Source: JAYEJW01 sp034716535 | Lineage (GTDB): Bacteria; Pseudomonadota; Gammaproteobacteria; Chromatiales; Chromatiaceae | NCBI GenBank assembly: GCA_034716535.1 | Contig: JAYEJW010000401.1 | Location: 1 to 9,309 of the forward strand | DNA: 9,309 nt | Direction: 5' to 3' | In this document: piece by piece, positions 1 through 7,666 of the stretch | Layout of the letters: the number at the start of each line of letters is the position of its first letter | Numbering within the stretch: the stretch's first letter is position 1 | Program-made: the position numbers and the translations under genes | The notes under the pieces: generated by a model | What the model saw: the letters and a program-made list of their open reading frames with translations, nothing else | The model's database searches: none | What the model was told of the DNA's origin: nothing

Positions 1-164
1 TCGACTACGAGAACCAGGGGACTCAACGGGTGGTTGAGGGCGATACGTTCATGGAAGCGACCGGGGTCTGGCACAAAGGCAGGAATACCGGGGACAAGCC
101 CGCCCGGATCCTGGTCGTCTTCATGGGGAGCGAGACGGCGTCGAACGTTATTCGCCGGGACTAA
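1..164 (+). CDS. Cupin-domain protein, C-terminal fragment (5' end outside window)
   Basis: The open frame enters from the left edge (first full codon at 3) and ends at TAA 162-164, giving 53 residues. It contains a clear cupin motif 2, G(X)5PxG(X)2H(X)3N. Here it reads GDTFMEATGVWHKGRN, with the usual Pro replaced by Ala and the metal-ligand His and the final Asn kept. The tail (ARILVVFMGSE) is the last beta strands of a small single-domain Cupin_2 protein. Cupins of this size are beta-barrel metal-binding proteins with many roles (dioxygenases, isomerases, sugar or small-molecule binding), so the reaction cannot be named. The gap to the ATPase start is 151 nt, so co-transcription is possible but not shown. 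The family call is firm; the function is unknown. Confidence 0.8.
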   Translation, partial: DYENQGTQRVVEGDTFMEATGVWHKGRNTGDKPARILVVFMGSETASNVIRRD

Positions 165-301
165 TGCTCCGACGGGGACGCGATGGCGATAGGCCGCGCC
201 CCATTCCCGCCCTCCGCCGAAAGGGTCCCAGAAGCCTGAGGAACAGTTGGCCGGAGGAGGCGCAGCCGAGGAATGCTGCGAATGGTCTATCCTTTCGACG
301 G

Positions 302-308
302 GGAGGAA
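302..308 (+). promoter_or_regulatory. Ribosome binding site that sets the ATPase start
   Basis: GGAGGAA lies 7 nt before the ATG at 316. The same frame is open further upstream to a TTG at 247, but that codon would add 23 residues of low-complexity sequence with no family match. The SD position therefore favours 316. Confidence 0.75.
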
Positions 309-315
309 CTCCGAT

Positions 316-2922
316 ATGAAGAAAGACGAACGACCGGCGACTGAAGGTGCTGGAACCTCAGAAGATCTCGAGAAGGTCAGCCTCGACACTGTCTATGCAA
401 CACTCGCGACCTCGGCGCAGGGGCTGACCTCTGACGAGGCCAAAGAGCGGATCGAGCAATACGGACGCAACGAGCTGGAAGAGAAGCAGCTCAGCAATCT
501 GCAGAGATTTCTCGCCTATTTCTGGGGGCCCATCCCCTGGATGATCGAGCTTGCGGCCTTGCTCTCGGTCGCGGTGGGGCACTGGGCGGACTTCAGCATC
601 ATCATGGTCCTGCTCGTCTACAACGCCGTGTCGGGCTTCTGGCAGGAGCGCAAGGCCGCCGATGCCCTGGCTGCCCTGAAGGCGGGCATGGCGCCGAAGG
701 CTCGGGTGCTGCGGGACGGGAAGCTTACCGCCATCGACGCCGCCGAGGTCGTTCCGGGTGACCTGGTGCGGATCAAGCTCGGCGATGTCGTGCCCGCCGA
801 TGTGCGGTTCGTCGCCGGGGAGTACATCAGCATCGACCAGGCTGCGTTGACGGGCGAATCCTTGCCGGTCAGCAAGAAGATAGGGGATCTGGGCTACTCG
901 GGCAGCATCGCGAAGAAGGGCGAAATGACCGCCGTGGCGATCGGTACCGGCAACGACACCTTCTTCGGGCGCACCGCCAGTCTCGTCGCGAGCGCCGGCG
1001 GTAAGGCCTCGCACTCCCAGAGGGCTGTGACCCAGATCGGCGATTTCCTCATCATACTCTCGGTCATCCTCTGCATCTTCCTGGTCGGCTTCGAGCTGTA
1101 TCGGGACGTTGTGGTGAAGGATGACTGGGTATGGGACGATCTGGCGGACATCCTTCGCATGGTCCTCGTGCTGCTTGTTGCGTCCATTCCGGTGGCGATG
1201 CCGACGGTGATGACGGTCACCAATGCCCTGGGCGCCCTGGCCTTGTCCAGGAAGAAGGCCATCGTCTCGCGGCTCGAAGCCATCGAGGAGCTGGCCGGCG
1301 TCGACGTCCTCTGCTCGGACAAGACCGGCACCCTAACCAAGAATCAACTGACCCTCGGGGAGCCGATCCTGTTCGGCGACGTGGGGGCGGACGAGCTCAT
1401 CCTTGGCGGCTCATTGGCCTCCCAGAGAGACAGCGATGACGCCATCGACCAGGCGGTCATCGGTGCTCTGAAGCAGCCGCAGCGGCTCGACGGATACAAA
1501 CAGACCAAGTTCGTGCCCTTCGATCCGGTGAGCAAGCGAACCGAAGGGGTCGTCACCGATGAGCAGGGTAGGGCGCTTCGCTTTACAAAGGGTGCTCCCC
1601 AGGTCGTCATCGGCCTCTGTGCCCTGGATGGCGATACCAAGGCGAAGGCGGAACAGGCGGTGGCCGCTCTGGCGGCCAAAGGCAGGCGCGCGCTGGGGGT
1701 GGCGGAATCCGACGATGACGGCAAGAGTTGGCGCTTCCTCGGAATCCTGTCCATGCTCGATCCGCCCAGGGATGACTCCAAAGAGACCATCCAGCGCGCC
1801 AAGGAGCACGGTCTGGCGGTCAAGATGGTCACCGGCGACGACGTGGCGATCGGCAGCGAGATCTCAGGGCAGCTGGGCATGGGCACCCACCTCCAGCCGG
1901 CCTCGGACCTGTTCACAAAGGAGATGGACCTGAGCCATCTGCCGGAGCGCATCACGGAGTGCGTGGAGAGGGCGGACGGGTTTGCCCGGGTGTTCCCCGA
2001 GCACAAGTACGCCATCGTCAAGGCGTTGCAGGACCGGGGGCATGTGGTCGCCATGACCGGGGACGGCGTCAACGATGCCCCTGCCCTCAAGCAGGCCGAT
2101 TGCGGTGTGGCGGTGAGTGGCGCCACGGATGCTGCCCGCGCCGCGGCTGCGCTGATCCTCACCGCTCCCGGCCTGTCGACGATCATTGACGCCATCGACG
2201 AGGCGCGGCGGATCTTCGAGCGCATCATCAACTACATCGTTTTCAGGGTGACCATGACCCTCGACATCATGTTCGTGGTGGTGCTGGCGACGATCTTCTT
2301 CGGCTTCTCCCCCGTGACCCCCGTGATGATCATCCTGCTTGCGCTGCTCGATGACGTGCCGATCATGACCATCGCTTACGACAACACCCTGCTGCCGAAG
2401 CAGCCGGTGCGCTGGCACATGCGGCGGATGTTGTTGGGCGCCAGCTTCATGGGGCTGTTGGCGGTGACCCAGACCTTCGGGTTGCTGCTCATCGGCATGG
2501 AATGGATGAGCAACCCGCAGTGGCAAGCCTGGATGATCCTGACCCAGGACCAGATCCAGACCGCCGTGTTCCTTCAGCTCGTGGCGGGCGGACATCTGCT
2601 GCTGTTCGTTGTGCGCTCCCGCAAGAGCTTCGTCGGCCGCCCTTGGCCGGCCAGGCCCTTGTTCCTGGCCGTGGTCGGCACCCAGATCCTGGCGGTGCTG
2701 ATGTGCGGACTCGGCTGGTTGGTGACGCCGATCCCCTGGATTCTCATCGGGATGATATGGCTCTACCTGCTGGCCTGGATGCTCCTGCTCGATCAGGTGA
2801 AGCTGGCGATCTATCGAGCGCTCGCCCATGGTGAGGCTCAACATCCGAAATGGTATGCGCGGTTTCTCAAGCGGCGGGCGTCAGGGCATTCCCTTGGCGC
2901 GGCGGCGAGCCCAGCCAAATAA
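316..2922 (+). CDS. Plasma-membrane proton-efflux P-type ATPase (type IIIA)
   Basis: Predicted inner-membrane pump that uses ATP to expel H+, forming an aspartyl-phosphate intermediate. The protein has 868 residues from the ATG at 316. Visible landmarks in order: an N-terminal cation-ATPase domain; M1-M2 at about 70-110, with an Asn at 103 that aligns with the gating Asn106 of plant AHA2; actuator motif TGES at 179-182; M4 with PVAMP at 292-296; phosphorylation motif DKTGT starting at Asp335; nucleotide-binding KGAP at 425-428; MVTGD ending at Asp508; hinge TGDGVND at 581-587. M6 has LDD with Asp679-Asp680, matching Asn683-Asp684 of AHA2, whose Asp684 is the proton-binding residue. About ten membrane helices are visible. 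These features point to H+ rather than Ca2+, K+ or heavy metals. The plant/fungal C-terminal regulatory extension is missing; the chain ends about 30 residues after M10. PPK2 follows 48 nt downstream on the same strand. Confidence 0.95.
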   Translation: MKKDERPATEGAGTSEDLEKVSLDTVYATLATSAQGLTSDEAKERIEQYGRNELEEKQLSNLQRFLAYFWGPIPWMIELAALLSVAVGHWADFSIIMVLLVYNAVSGFWQERKAADALAALKAGMAPKARVLRDGKLTAIDAAEVVPGDLVRIKLGDVVPADVRFVAGEYISIDQAALTGESLPVSKKIGDLGYSGSIAKKGEMTAVAIGTGNDTFFGRTASLVASAGGKASHSQRAVTQIGDFLIILSVILCIFLVGFELYRDVVVKDDWVWDDLADILRMVLVLLVASIPVAMPTVMTVTNALGALALSRKKAIVSRLEAIEELAGVDVLCSDKTGTLTKNQLTLGEPILFGDVGADELILGGSLASQRDSDDAIDQAVIGALKQPQRLDGYKQTKFVPFDPVSKRTEGVVTDEQGRALRFTKGAPQVVIGLCALDGDTKAKAEQAVAALAAKGRRALGVAESDDDGKSWRFLGILSMLDPPRDDSKETIQRAKEHGLAVKMVTGDDVAIGSEISGQLGMGTHLQPASDLFTKEMDLSHLPERITECVERADGFARVFPEHKYAIVKALQDRGHVVAMTGDGVNDAPALKQADCGVAVSGATDAARAAAALILTAPGLSTIIDAIDEARRIFERIINYIVFRVTMTLDIMFVVVLATIFFGFSPVTPVMIILLALLDDVPIMTIAYDNTLLPKQPVRWHMRRMLLGASFMGLLAVTQTFGLLLIGMEWMSNPQWQAWMILTQDQIQTAVFLQLVAGGHLLLFVVRSRKSFVGRPWPARPLFLAVVGTQILAVLMCGLGWLVTPIPWILIGMIWLYLLAWMLLLDQVKLAIYRALAHGEAQHPKWYARFLKRRASGHSLGAAASPAK

Positions 2923-2954
2923 CAATCGTGGGACCCACCCGATAGGGTTCCATC

Positions 2955-2962
2955 GGAGGAGG
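2955..2962 (+). promoter_or_regulatory. Strong ribosome binding site for PPK2
   Basis: GGAGGAGG sits 8 nt before the ATG at 2971. It confirms that start and supports translation from a transcript running through from the ATPase gene. Confidence 0.75.
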
Positions 2963-2970
2963 CGATCGCC

Positions 2971-3861
2971 ATGAACTACAGGAAGAGATTCCGAGTGCAG
3001 CCGGGCAGCAAGGTGGATCTCGGCAAGGTCGACGCCGGCTTCAAGGACCGGCACGAATCCCATGAGCAGGCCTTGCCGGAGATCGATGCCTACGACCAGA
3101 AGCTGCACGACCTCCAATATCTCATGTACGCGGAGGGCAAGCGTTCGCTCTTGATCTGCCTGCAGGGTCGGGACGCGGCAGGCAAGGACGGCACCATCAA
3201 TCACGTGCTCACCGCCATGAATCCGCAGGGCTGCACGGTTACGGGCTTCAAGGTGCCCTCCAAGGAGGAGGCGGCACACGACTTCCTCTGGCGCTACCAC
3301 AAGGCGGCCCCGGAGAGGGGGCATGTGGCCATCTTCAACCGCTCTCACTACGAAGACGTGCTCGTGGTGCGCGTGCACAATCTGGTGCCCAAGACCGTCT
3401 GGTCCAAGCGTTACGCGCATATCAACCACTTCGAGAGGATGCTGCACGACAACGGCACCCATATCCTCAAGTTCTATCTGCACATTGATCCGGAAGAGCA
3501 GTTGGAGCGCTTCAAAGTTCGCATCGACGACCCTGCCCGGCACTGGAAGATCAGCGAGGGAGACTACGCGGAGCGCCCCTATTGGGATGACTACACCGGG
3601 GCGTTCGAAGACGTGCTGAGCAAGTGCAGCACCGAGTACGCCCCCTGGTTCATCATTCCTTCGAATCACAAATGGTTTCGCAATCTCGCCATCTCCAGGA
3701 TCGTCACCGAGACCCTGGACTCGCTCAACATGAAGTTTCCGGAGCCGACCGTCGACATCGACGAGATCAAGCAGAAGTACCACGCCATCGCGGAAGAGGA
3801 AGAGGTGCAGCCGGCCGCAAAGAAGAAGGCCAAGAAGGGGAGGCGCGCCGGAAAGCCCTAG
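2971..3861 (+). CDS. PPK2-family polyphosphate:nucleotide phosphotransferase
   Basis: A 296-residue cytoplasmic P-loop kinase of the PPK2 family, which moves phosphate between polyphosphate and nucleotides. The Walker A motif GRDAAGKDG is at 66-74. The Walker B region reads VAIFNRSHYEDVLVVRVH from 119, and the lid segment follows (KRYAHINHFERML, about 148-160). The FNRSHYEDVLVVRVHNL signature, with NRSHYEDV rather than DRSWYNRA, resembles class III enzymes such as the Meiothermus ruber protein. Those phosphorylate both AMP and ADP using polyphosphate, so ATP/NTP regeneration is the likely direction here. The protein is a single PPK2 domain of normal length. The last 16 residues (281-296) form a Lys/Arg-rich tail (AKKKAKKGRR) that could bind the polyanionic polyphosphate chain; this is inference. 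It probably shares an operon with the upstream H+-ATPase. Substrate class is inferred from motifs only. Confidence 0.93.
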   Translation: MNYRKRFRVQPGSKVDLGKVDAGFKDRHESHEQALPEIDAYDQKLHDLQYLMYAEGKRSLLICLQGRDAAGKDGTINHVLTAMNPQGCTVTGFKVPSKEEAAHDFLWRYHKAAPERGHVAIFNRSHYEDVLVVRVHNLVPKTVWSKRYAHINHFERMLHDNGTHILKFYLHIDPEEQLERFKVRIDDPARHWKISEGDYAERPYWDDYTGAFEDVLSKCSTEYAPWFIIPSNHKWFRNLAISRIVTETLDSLNMKFPEPTVDIDEIKQKYHAIAEEEEVQPAAKKKAKKGRRAGKP

Positions 3862-3901
3862 TACAGGCGCGCGTAAGACTCCGTAACAAGAGACAGAGAG
3901 A

Positions 3902-3934
3902 GGCTCACGCGAAGCCGCGAAGGGCGCGAAAAGA
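3902..3934. repeat. Short intergenic CGCGAAG-type repeat
   Basis: Three near-identical heptamers occur at 3908-3914 (CGCGAAG), 3916-3922 (CGCGAAG) and 3925-3931 (CGCGAAA), spaced 8-9 nt apart. The pattern resembles the 'acgcgaagccgcgaagg' type of non-coding repeat that I recall from intergenic regions of many environmental proteobacteria. It lies 40 nt after the PPK2 stop. The copies are seen directly; the link to a dispersed family is from memory and unverified. Confidence 0.5.
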
Positions 3935-4048
3935 TCTACTGGCATCATGGCTGTTGGAGAAACTTAGGCGCTGCTGTACGAGTACCCTCGACCGCCGGCG
4001 AAGGGTTCGGTGAGGGGAGAGTCGACTGTCGCCCGGTCGAGTGTCGGA

Positions 4049-4314
4049 TCAGTCATCAGCGTCGGAGCGAAGTGCGCGTGCGAAGCCGGCCTGTGCCTCG
4101 TTGCCGAAGCGCTCGCTCAAGTCACGCCGTTTGCGCCCGTCCGGGCCCTCGAATACCGGTGTGGACATCGACACCGGCCGGGCCTATCGCAGAAATCGCC
4201 TCGCGTACGTTATCGGCGTTGAGGCCGCCGGCCAGAATCACGGGCTTGGGCGAGAGCCTGACGAGCTCCAGGCTGATCCCCCAAATGAGTCCCTCCCTGA
4301 TTCTTCTCGGTCAT
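4049..4314 (-). pseudogene. Decayed phosphoribosylanthranilate isomerase (TrpF-like) C-terminal fragment
   Basis: On the minus strand, three frame segments together spell the C-terminal third of a TrpF-type (beta/alpha)8 protein. Reading from 4314 downward, the first frame gives TEKNQGGTH (to 4285). It shifts at about 4284 to WGISLELVRLSPKPVILAGGL, then NADNVREAI..GPAGVDVHTGI. It shifts again at 4151 to EGPDGRKRRDL and runs to a TGA at 4051-4049. The expected family strings are THDW, PV.LAGGL, VD.HTG.EGPDGRK. Restoring two bases between the His and Trp codons and removing the one extra base at 4151 restores these matches. About 88 codons remain against a usual length near 200-220. The N-terminal two thirds, including the catalytic region, cannot be found upstream. 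TrpF isomerises phosphoribosylanthranilate in tryptophan synthesis; this copy cannot be functional. I cannot tell true TrpF from a TrpF-like paralogue. Confidence 0.72.
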
Positions 4315-4644
4315 CGCACGGCACGTCTCTCGGAAGTGGCATTGGTCGGCTTCTTGTTCGCTTTCCTTACAAAGTCAGTCCTTGAATCGCTCTCTCCCTG
4401 TCCTACGCTTGGCTTGAGCTCACCCAGATCTGATCCGGCCTCTCATATATCCACAACCCTGCGCAAAGGGGACGGGGCGGAGTACAACGAACCTTAGGGG
4501 GATCTGCCACGAGTATCCGGCCGCGGGATGGCGCGATGGCGTTGACAGGATTCGCGGTAACCAGTTCTTGCAGCAAGCCGCGAGAAACGCCGTATGGTTG
4601 CCATGGAAATCGGCAGCCTCTGGCGATGTTACCCACAATTACCC
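4315..4644. other. Non-coding stretch upstream of the multicopper oxidase
   Basis: No coding frame with protein-like composition, RNA gene or repeat was recognised. Longer open frames here have the Arg/Ser/Pro-rich look of chance frames. A perfect TTGACA hexamer lies at 4542-4547, but no convincing -10 box follows at 16-18 nt. The oxidase promoter probably lies in this stretch but cannot be pinned down. Confidence 0.5.
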
Positions 4645-4654
4645 GGAGAGGATC

Positions 4655-6109
4655 ATGAGCATGCGTAGCCCAATCATTCTGGGGACTTTGGGAATTCTAC
4701 TGCTATTCGTTGGCTCTGCACTTGCAGAACAGTCTGAATTCGTCAATCCGCCTGAGGAATTCAGCGAAGACGGATCGCTGGACACCGAGCTTGTCGCAAA
4801 GAAAAAGCAAATGACCGTCGCCGGACGCGAGGTTCTTACGCGAGTCTATAACGAGCTGTATATCCCGCCGACGCTACGAGTCCTCCCCGGTGACACGCTC
4901 AATCTGCGGCTCTCGAACGAATTGGAGAATCCGGTCACGGAGTTGACGAATATTCACACGCACGGCTGGAATGTCTCACCTGAGCTCGGCCAAGACAATA
5001 TATTCATGCAGATAGCGCCGGGCGATCATTTCGACTATAGCATCTTCGTCCCAGACAACCATCCGCAAGGACTTTTCTGGTACCACCCCCACGGTCACAA
5101 ACCGCAGCTCGATCCCAATGCGACAACGGAGGGAAACACCGAATTTCAAATCTTCAGCGGAATGTCGGGCGGGCTCGTCGTAGACGGGATTCTCGACCCG
5201 TTCCCGCAGCTGGACGGTATCGAAGAGCGCTTCTTGCTTCTCAAGGACATACAAATCACGGACGACGGAAAGATCCCGAATCCGATCGACAGTAATGCCG
5301 GGACCACGCGTATGGTGAACGGCGAGGTCAATCCGCTCATGAAGATTCGTCCGAACGAGCTTCAATTCTGGCGGGTCGGAAATATCGGAACTGATATCTA
5401 CTACAAATTGAAGCTGGACGGACACGCCGTGTTTCAGCTGGCGCGTGATGGGAACAGGCAAAACCAGCTCAGAGTGCGAGACGAGATCCTTTTGCCGCCC
5501 AGTTCCCGCGTGGAGTTCTTAGTCAGGGGAGGTCAGCGGGGCGTCTATGCGTTGCGTACGCTTGCCGTAACGACGGGACCTGCGGGCGATCAGTATCCGG
5601 AGGCAACTCTTGCGACGCTTCAGGTAACCGGACCGAGCGCAAAACGGATCCCGCTTCCCCGGAAACGGCAATTCCCACCGGTGGAGGATTTCCGGGAGTC
5701 CCTTCCCGTGCCCCCGAACAAACGCAGAGACTACGTCTTTTCCGAGAGCGCAGACGGAAACACCTTCTTCGTCAATGGGAAAGAGTTCAACATTAACCGC
5801 GTCGACTTCACCGTTCCGGTAGGCCATATTGAAGAGTGGACCATCAAGAACGTCTCGACGGAATGGCACGTCTTCCATATTCACCAAACGGACTTCCAGG
5901 TGATCGAGATCAACGGGGAGGAGCAAGAGTTCTACGGCCACCAGGATACAGTCAACATACCCTATCAGGTTGATGGTGTTCCTGGAGAGGTGAAGGTCCT
6001 CATCGACTTCAGAGATCCCATCATCGTCGGCAAGTTCGTCGCCCATTGTCACATTGGGGCGCACGAAGACAACGGTATGATGGCGGTGGTCGAGGTCGTC
6101 GACGAGTGA
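4655..6109 (+). CDS. Exported multicopper oxidase, laccase-like
   Basis: A 484-residue secreted or periplasmic oxidase that couples one-electron oxidation of a substrate (phenols, metals or similar) to reduction of O2 to water. The N-terminus (about 1-24) is a Sec signal peptide: short charged start, hydrophobic core ILGTLGILLLFVG, and probable cleavage after SALA. All four copper motifs are present: HTHG at 101-104; WYHPHGH with His144 and His146; HVFHIH at 405-410; and HCHIGAHEDNGM at 464-475. The last supplies the Cys465-His470 type 1 copper ligands, with Met475 as likely axial ligand. Length and motif spacing fit a three-cupredoxin-domain enzyme. The start at 4655 is chosen because GGAGAGG (4645-4651) precedes it; an ATG at 4661 is possible. 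The frame extends upstream to 4568, but those residues would spoil the signal peptide. Base composition looks lower in GC than the ATPase/PPK2 genes. Substrate is not predictable. Confidence 0.93.
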   Translation: MSMRSPIILGTLGILLLFVGSALAEQSEFVNPPEEFSEDGSLDTELVAKKKQMTVAGREVLTRVYNELYIPPTLRVLPGDTLNLRLSNELENPVTELTNIHTHGWNVSPELGQDNIFMQIAPGDHFDYSIFVPDNHPQGLFWYHPHGHKPQLDPNATTEGNTEFQIFSGMSGGLVVDGILDPFPQLDGIEERFLLLKDIQITDDGKIPNPIDSNAGTTRMVNGEVNPLMKIRPNELQFWRVGNIGTDIYYKLKLDGHAVFQLARDGNRQNQLRVRDEILLPPSSRVEFLVRGGQRGVYALRTLAVTTGPAGDQYPEATLATLQVTGPSAKRIPLPRKRQFPPVEDFRESLPVPPNKRRDYVFSESADGNTFFVNGKEFNINRVDFTVPVGHIEEWTIKNVSTEWHVFHIHQTDFQVIEINGEEQEFYGHQDTVNIPYQVDGVPGEVKVLIDFRDPIIVGKFVAHCHIGAHEDNGMMAVVEVVDE

Positions 6110-6197
6110 CGGAATCCTTTGATAACGAGGCTCTTTGCGGACGGGCGGTGGAGATGGGAAAGAACGAATTGCCGGAAGATGGCATGGTCACGATCAA

Positions 6198-6212
6198 GAG
6201 CCTAATCGGCTC
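6198..6212. terminator. Weak hairpin between convergent genes
   Basis: GAGCC-TAATC-GGCTC forms a perfect 5-bp stem with a 5-nt loop. It lies between the oxidase stop at 6109 and the stop of the minus-strand gene at 6230. On the minus strand the stem is followed by TT only, and on the plus strand by GTCTT, so there is no real U-tract. It could help end transcription from either side, but the evidence is structural position alone. Confidence 0.3.
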
Positions 6213-6229
6213 GTCTTATGCGATCTGCG

Positions 6230-7666
6230 CTACACGGCCATCCGAAGCACGACGTCTCCTTGGATCTCCACCGTCTTGGACAGGCTCTTGGTACTCACTA
6301 GCGTCGATCCACAGCGCACGAAGCTGTCGGTGTCGGTGAAGATCAACTCGGCGTCTTGCTCGGTGGCACTCTGAACCCCGCGGGCATGCTGTAGAAGCGT
6401 GTAGAGGAGGAGCGCCCGTTCACGGTCGTTGCCGGTTCGAAAGAGCAGGACCTCGTCGGGTAGCGCAATGCGGTTGCGGTCGGCAAAAATCGATTCGGTT
6501 CCCTCGATCCTTTGAACGAGTCCGATCGCATCTTCCAGGCACTCGACTTCATCGGCGGCTTTCCGCGCCTTGTGCCCCCGCAGAGCCGCGTGCAGATAGG
6601 CTTGCGGGTATCTGACCTCGAGATCCCGCGCGCAGTAGAAGGCCCCTTCCAGAAGGGAATCGGGGTACCGGTCGGCCAATACACGTAATTGCCGCCTCAC
6701 TTCGATTGCGTTGTCTGCCCGATCCAAGGGCTGCGACGAGAGGCCCTCCAATCGATTCCTCGCCGTACGAAACCGCTCCCCGGGGATGCTCGCAAGCTTT
6801 CCCGGCAATACGGTGAAAAACTCACGCAAGTCTCGAAACAGCCTCGCCAAGCTTTCCGGTCCGAGCGTGGATTCTTCGGTATTCAGAAGACAATGACCTC
6901 TTGGTGTGATGATCCTGTCGAGGGTTACGATACGGGCATCGATTGCCTCCCGGGCGCTTGTAGCACGTTCTGTACCTATGAGCGTCCGCCAGGCGTCCTG
7001 ATCAAAGTATTCCTTCTTGCCGTTGAACCAGTACGCCTTGCCCTCGTGTTTAAAGAAGGTCGTGTAGTGGACCGGCGACCCGAAGATGACGATGTCGTCA
7101 AACGAAACACCGCGCAAGGCACAGGCGAGCGAAGCAATGAGTGTGGCCTCGTCGGCGCAGGAGGTGATCCCGGCCGGCTTGTGTTTCTTCCGGTTCAGAT
7201 GACGCCTGTGCGCCCGGATGACATCGATGGTCGAGTACTCATACTCGGGGAATCTGCCACTTGCGATGACGGACAAAAAATCCTGATTCTCGGCGAGCAA
7301 GCCGAGCGCTTTGCGCCGTTCGAAATCCCAAACAACGAGCTGCACCGTATAGTCCACCGTCTCGGCTCCAAGGCGTTCGCGTTCTTCCTGGAGATCCAGA
7401 ATCCCCCAGATCTGAAGGACGTCCGTCGGGGCCGCGTGAAACAGGTGGTGGTTCGCGTAGCGTTGTAATTCATCCATGAGAAGCTCTGAGCCGCTCTTCG
7501 CGCCTTCTTGCGGCGACTCTCTGTCGGACGCTTTCTCAACTTTGGCGCCGAACTCCCACAGAGCCGGTGACATGAGATTGGCGAGGATCAGGGATATGAA
7601 GATTCCAGGCTCGTAAACGGCATCGAACAGGGTTGGACGAGCAGCCCGTGACAATCGATCGATCAA
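6230..7666 (-). CDS. Unrecognised protein with transglutaminase-like features
   Basis: A 478-residue protein (from the TTG at 7666) that I cannot assign to a named family. No signal peptide or clear membrane helix is seen, so it is probably cytoplasmic. The middle (about 160-225) resembles the transglutaminase-like papain fold: ITSCADEATLIASLACAL places a Cys at 170 at the head of a helix, then VHYTTFF gives His200, and AYWFNGKKEYF gives Asn215. This is the Cys-His-Asn/Asp order of that superfamily. The C-terminal part (about 403-465) repeats the style: FRTGNDRERALLLYTLLQHARG looks like the helix of a second such domain with Asn in place of Cys, followed by LIFTDTDSFV. The start is uncertain. 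TTG is the first start codon after the in-frame stop at 7702-7700, and the nearest SD-like AGGAG (7685-7681) is 14 nt away. It lies downstream of the PDC sensor gene on the same strand. The transglutaminase-like call is inference from motif order. Confidence 0.8.
   Translation of the reverse strand: MIDRLSRAARPTLFDAVYEPGIFISLILANLMSPALWEFGAKVEKASDRESPQEGAKSGSELLMDELQRYANHHLFHAAPTDVLQIWGILDLQEERERLGAETVDYTVQLVVWDFERRKALGLLAENQDFLSVIASGRFPEYEYSTIDVIRAHRRHLNRKKHKPAGITSCADEATLIASLACALRGVSFDDIVIFGSPVHYTTFFKHEGKAYWFNGKKEYFDQDAWRTLIGTERATSAREAIDARIVTLDRIITPRGHCLLNTEESTLGPESLARLFRDLREFFTVLPGKLASIPGERFRTARNRLEGLSSQPLDRADNAIEVRRQLRVLADRYPDSLLEGAFYCARDLEVRYPQAYLHAALRGHKARKAADEVECLEDAIGLVQRIEGTESIFADRNRIALPDEVLLFRTGNDRERALLLYTLLQHARGVQSATEQDAELIFTDTDSFVRCGSTLVSTKSLSKTVEIQGDVVLRMAV

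Noticed and set aside
1344..2844. Long minus-strand frames of 295 and 326 codons across the ATPase
   Set aside because: They lie entirely opposite the conserved ATPase and are His/Gln- or Ser/Arg-rich, as expected of antisense frames in GC-rich genes.
2925..2955. Possible hairpin GGACCC...GGGTTCC between the ATPase and PPK2
   Set aside because: Pairing needs a bulge and there is no T-tract; too weak to call a terminator, and it would separate an otherwise operon-like pair.
3841..3873. Repeated AGGCGCGC at the end of PPK2 (3841-3848 and 3865-3872) as a terminator stem
   Set aside because: The first copy is codon-constrained within the PPK2 tail, the match is short GC-rich sequence, and no T-tract follows.
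2881..3948. 355-codon open frame on the minus strand opposite PPK2
   Set aside because: The plus-strand frame carries complete PPK2 motifs with a strong SD; the minus frame is a shadow of its codon bias with no family resemblance.
4542..4570. TTGACA hexamer as an oxidase promoter
   Set aside because: The -35 box is perfect, but positions 16-18 nt downstream (GTTCTT, TTCTTG, TCTTGC) do not resemble a -10 box.
6689..7468. 259-codon plus-strand frame inside the 478-aa minus-strand gene
   Set aside because: Arg/Pro-rich composition, no SD and no recognisable motif; the longer minus-strand frame covers it with protein-like hydrophobic and helical patterns.
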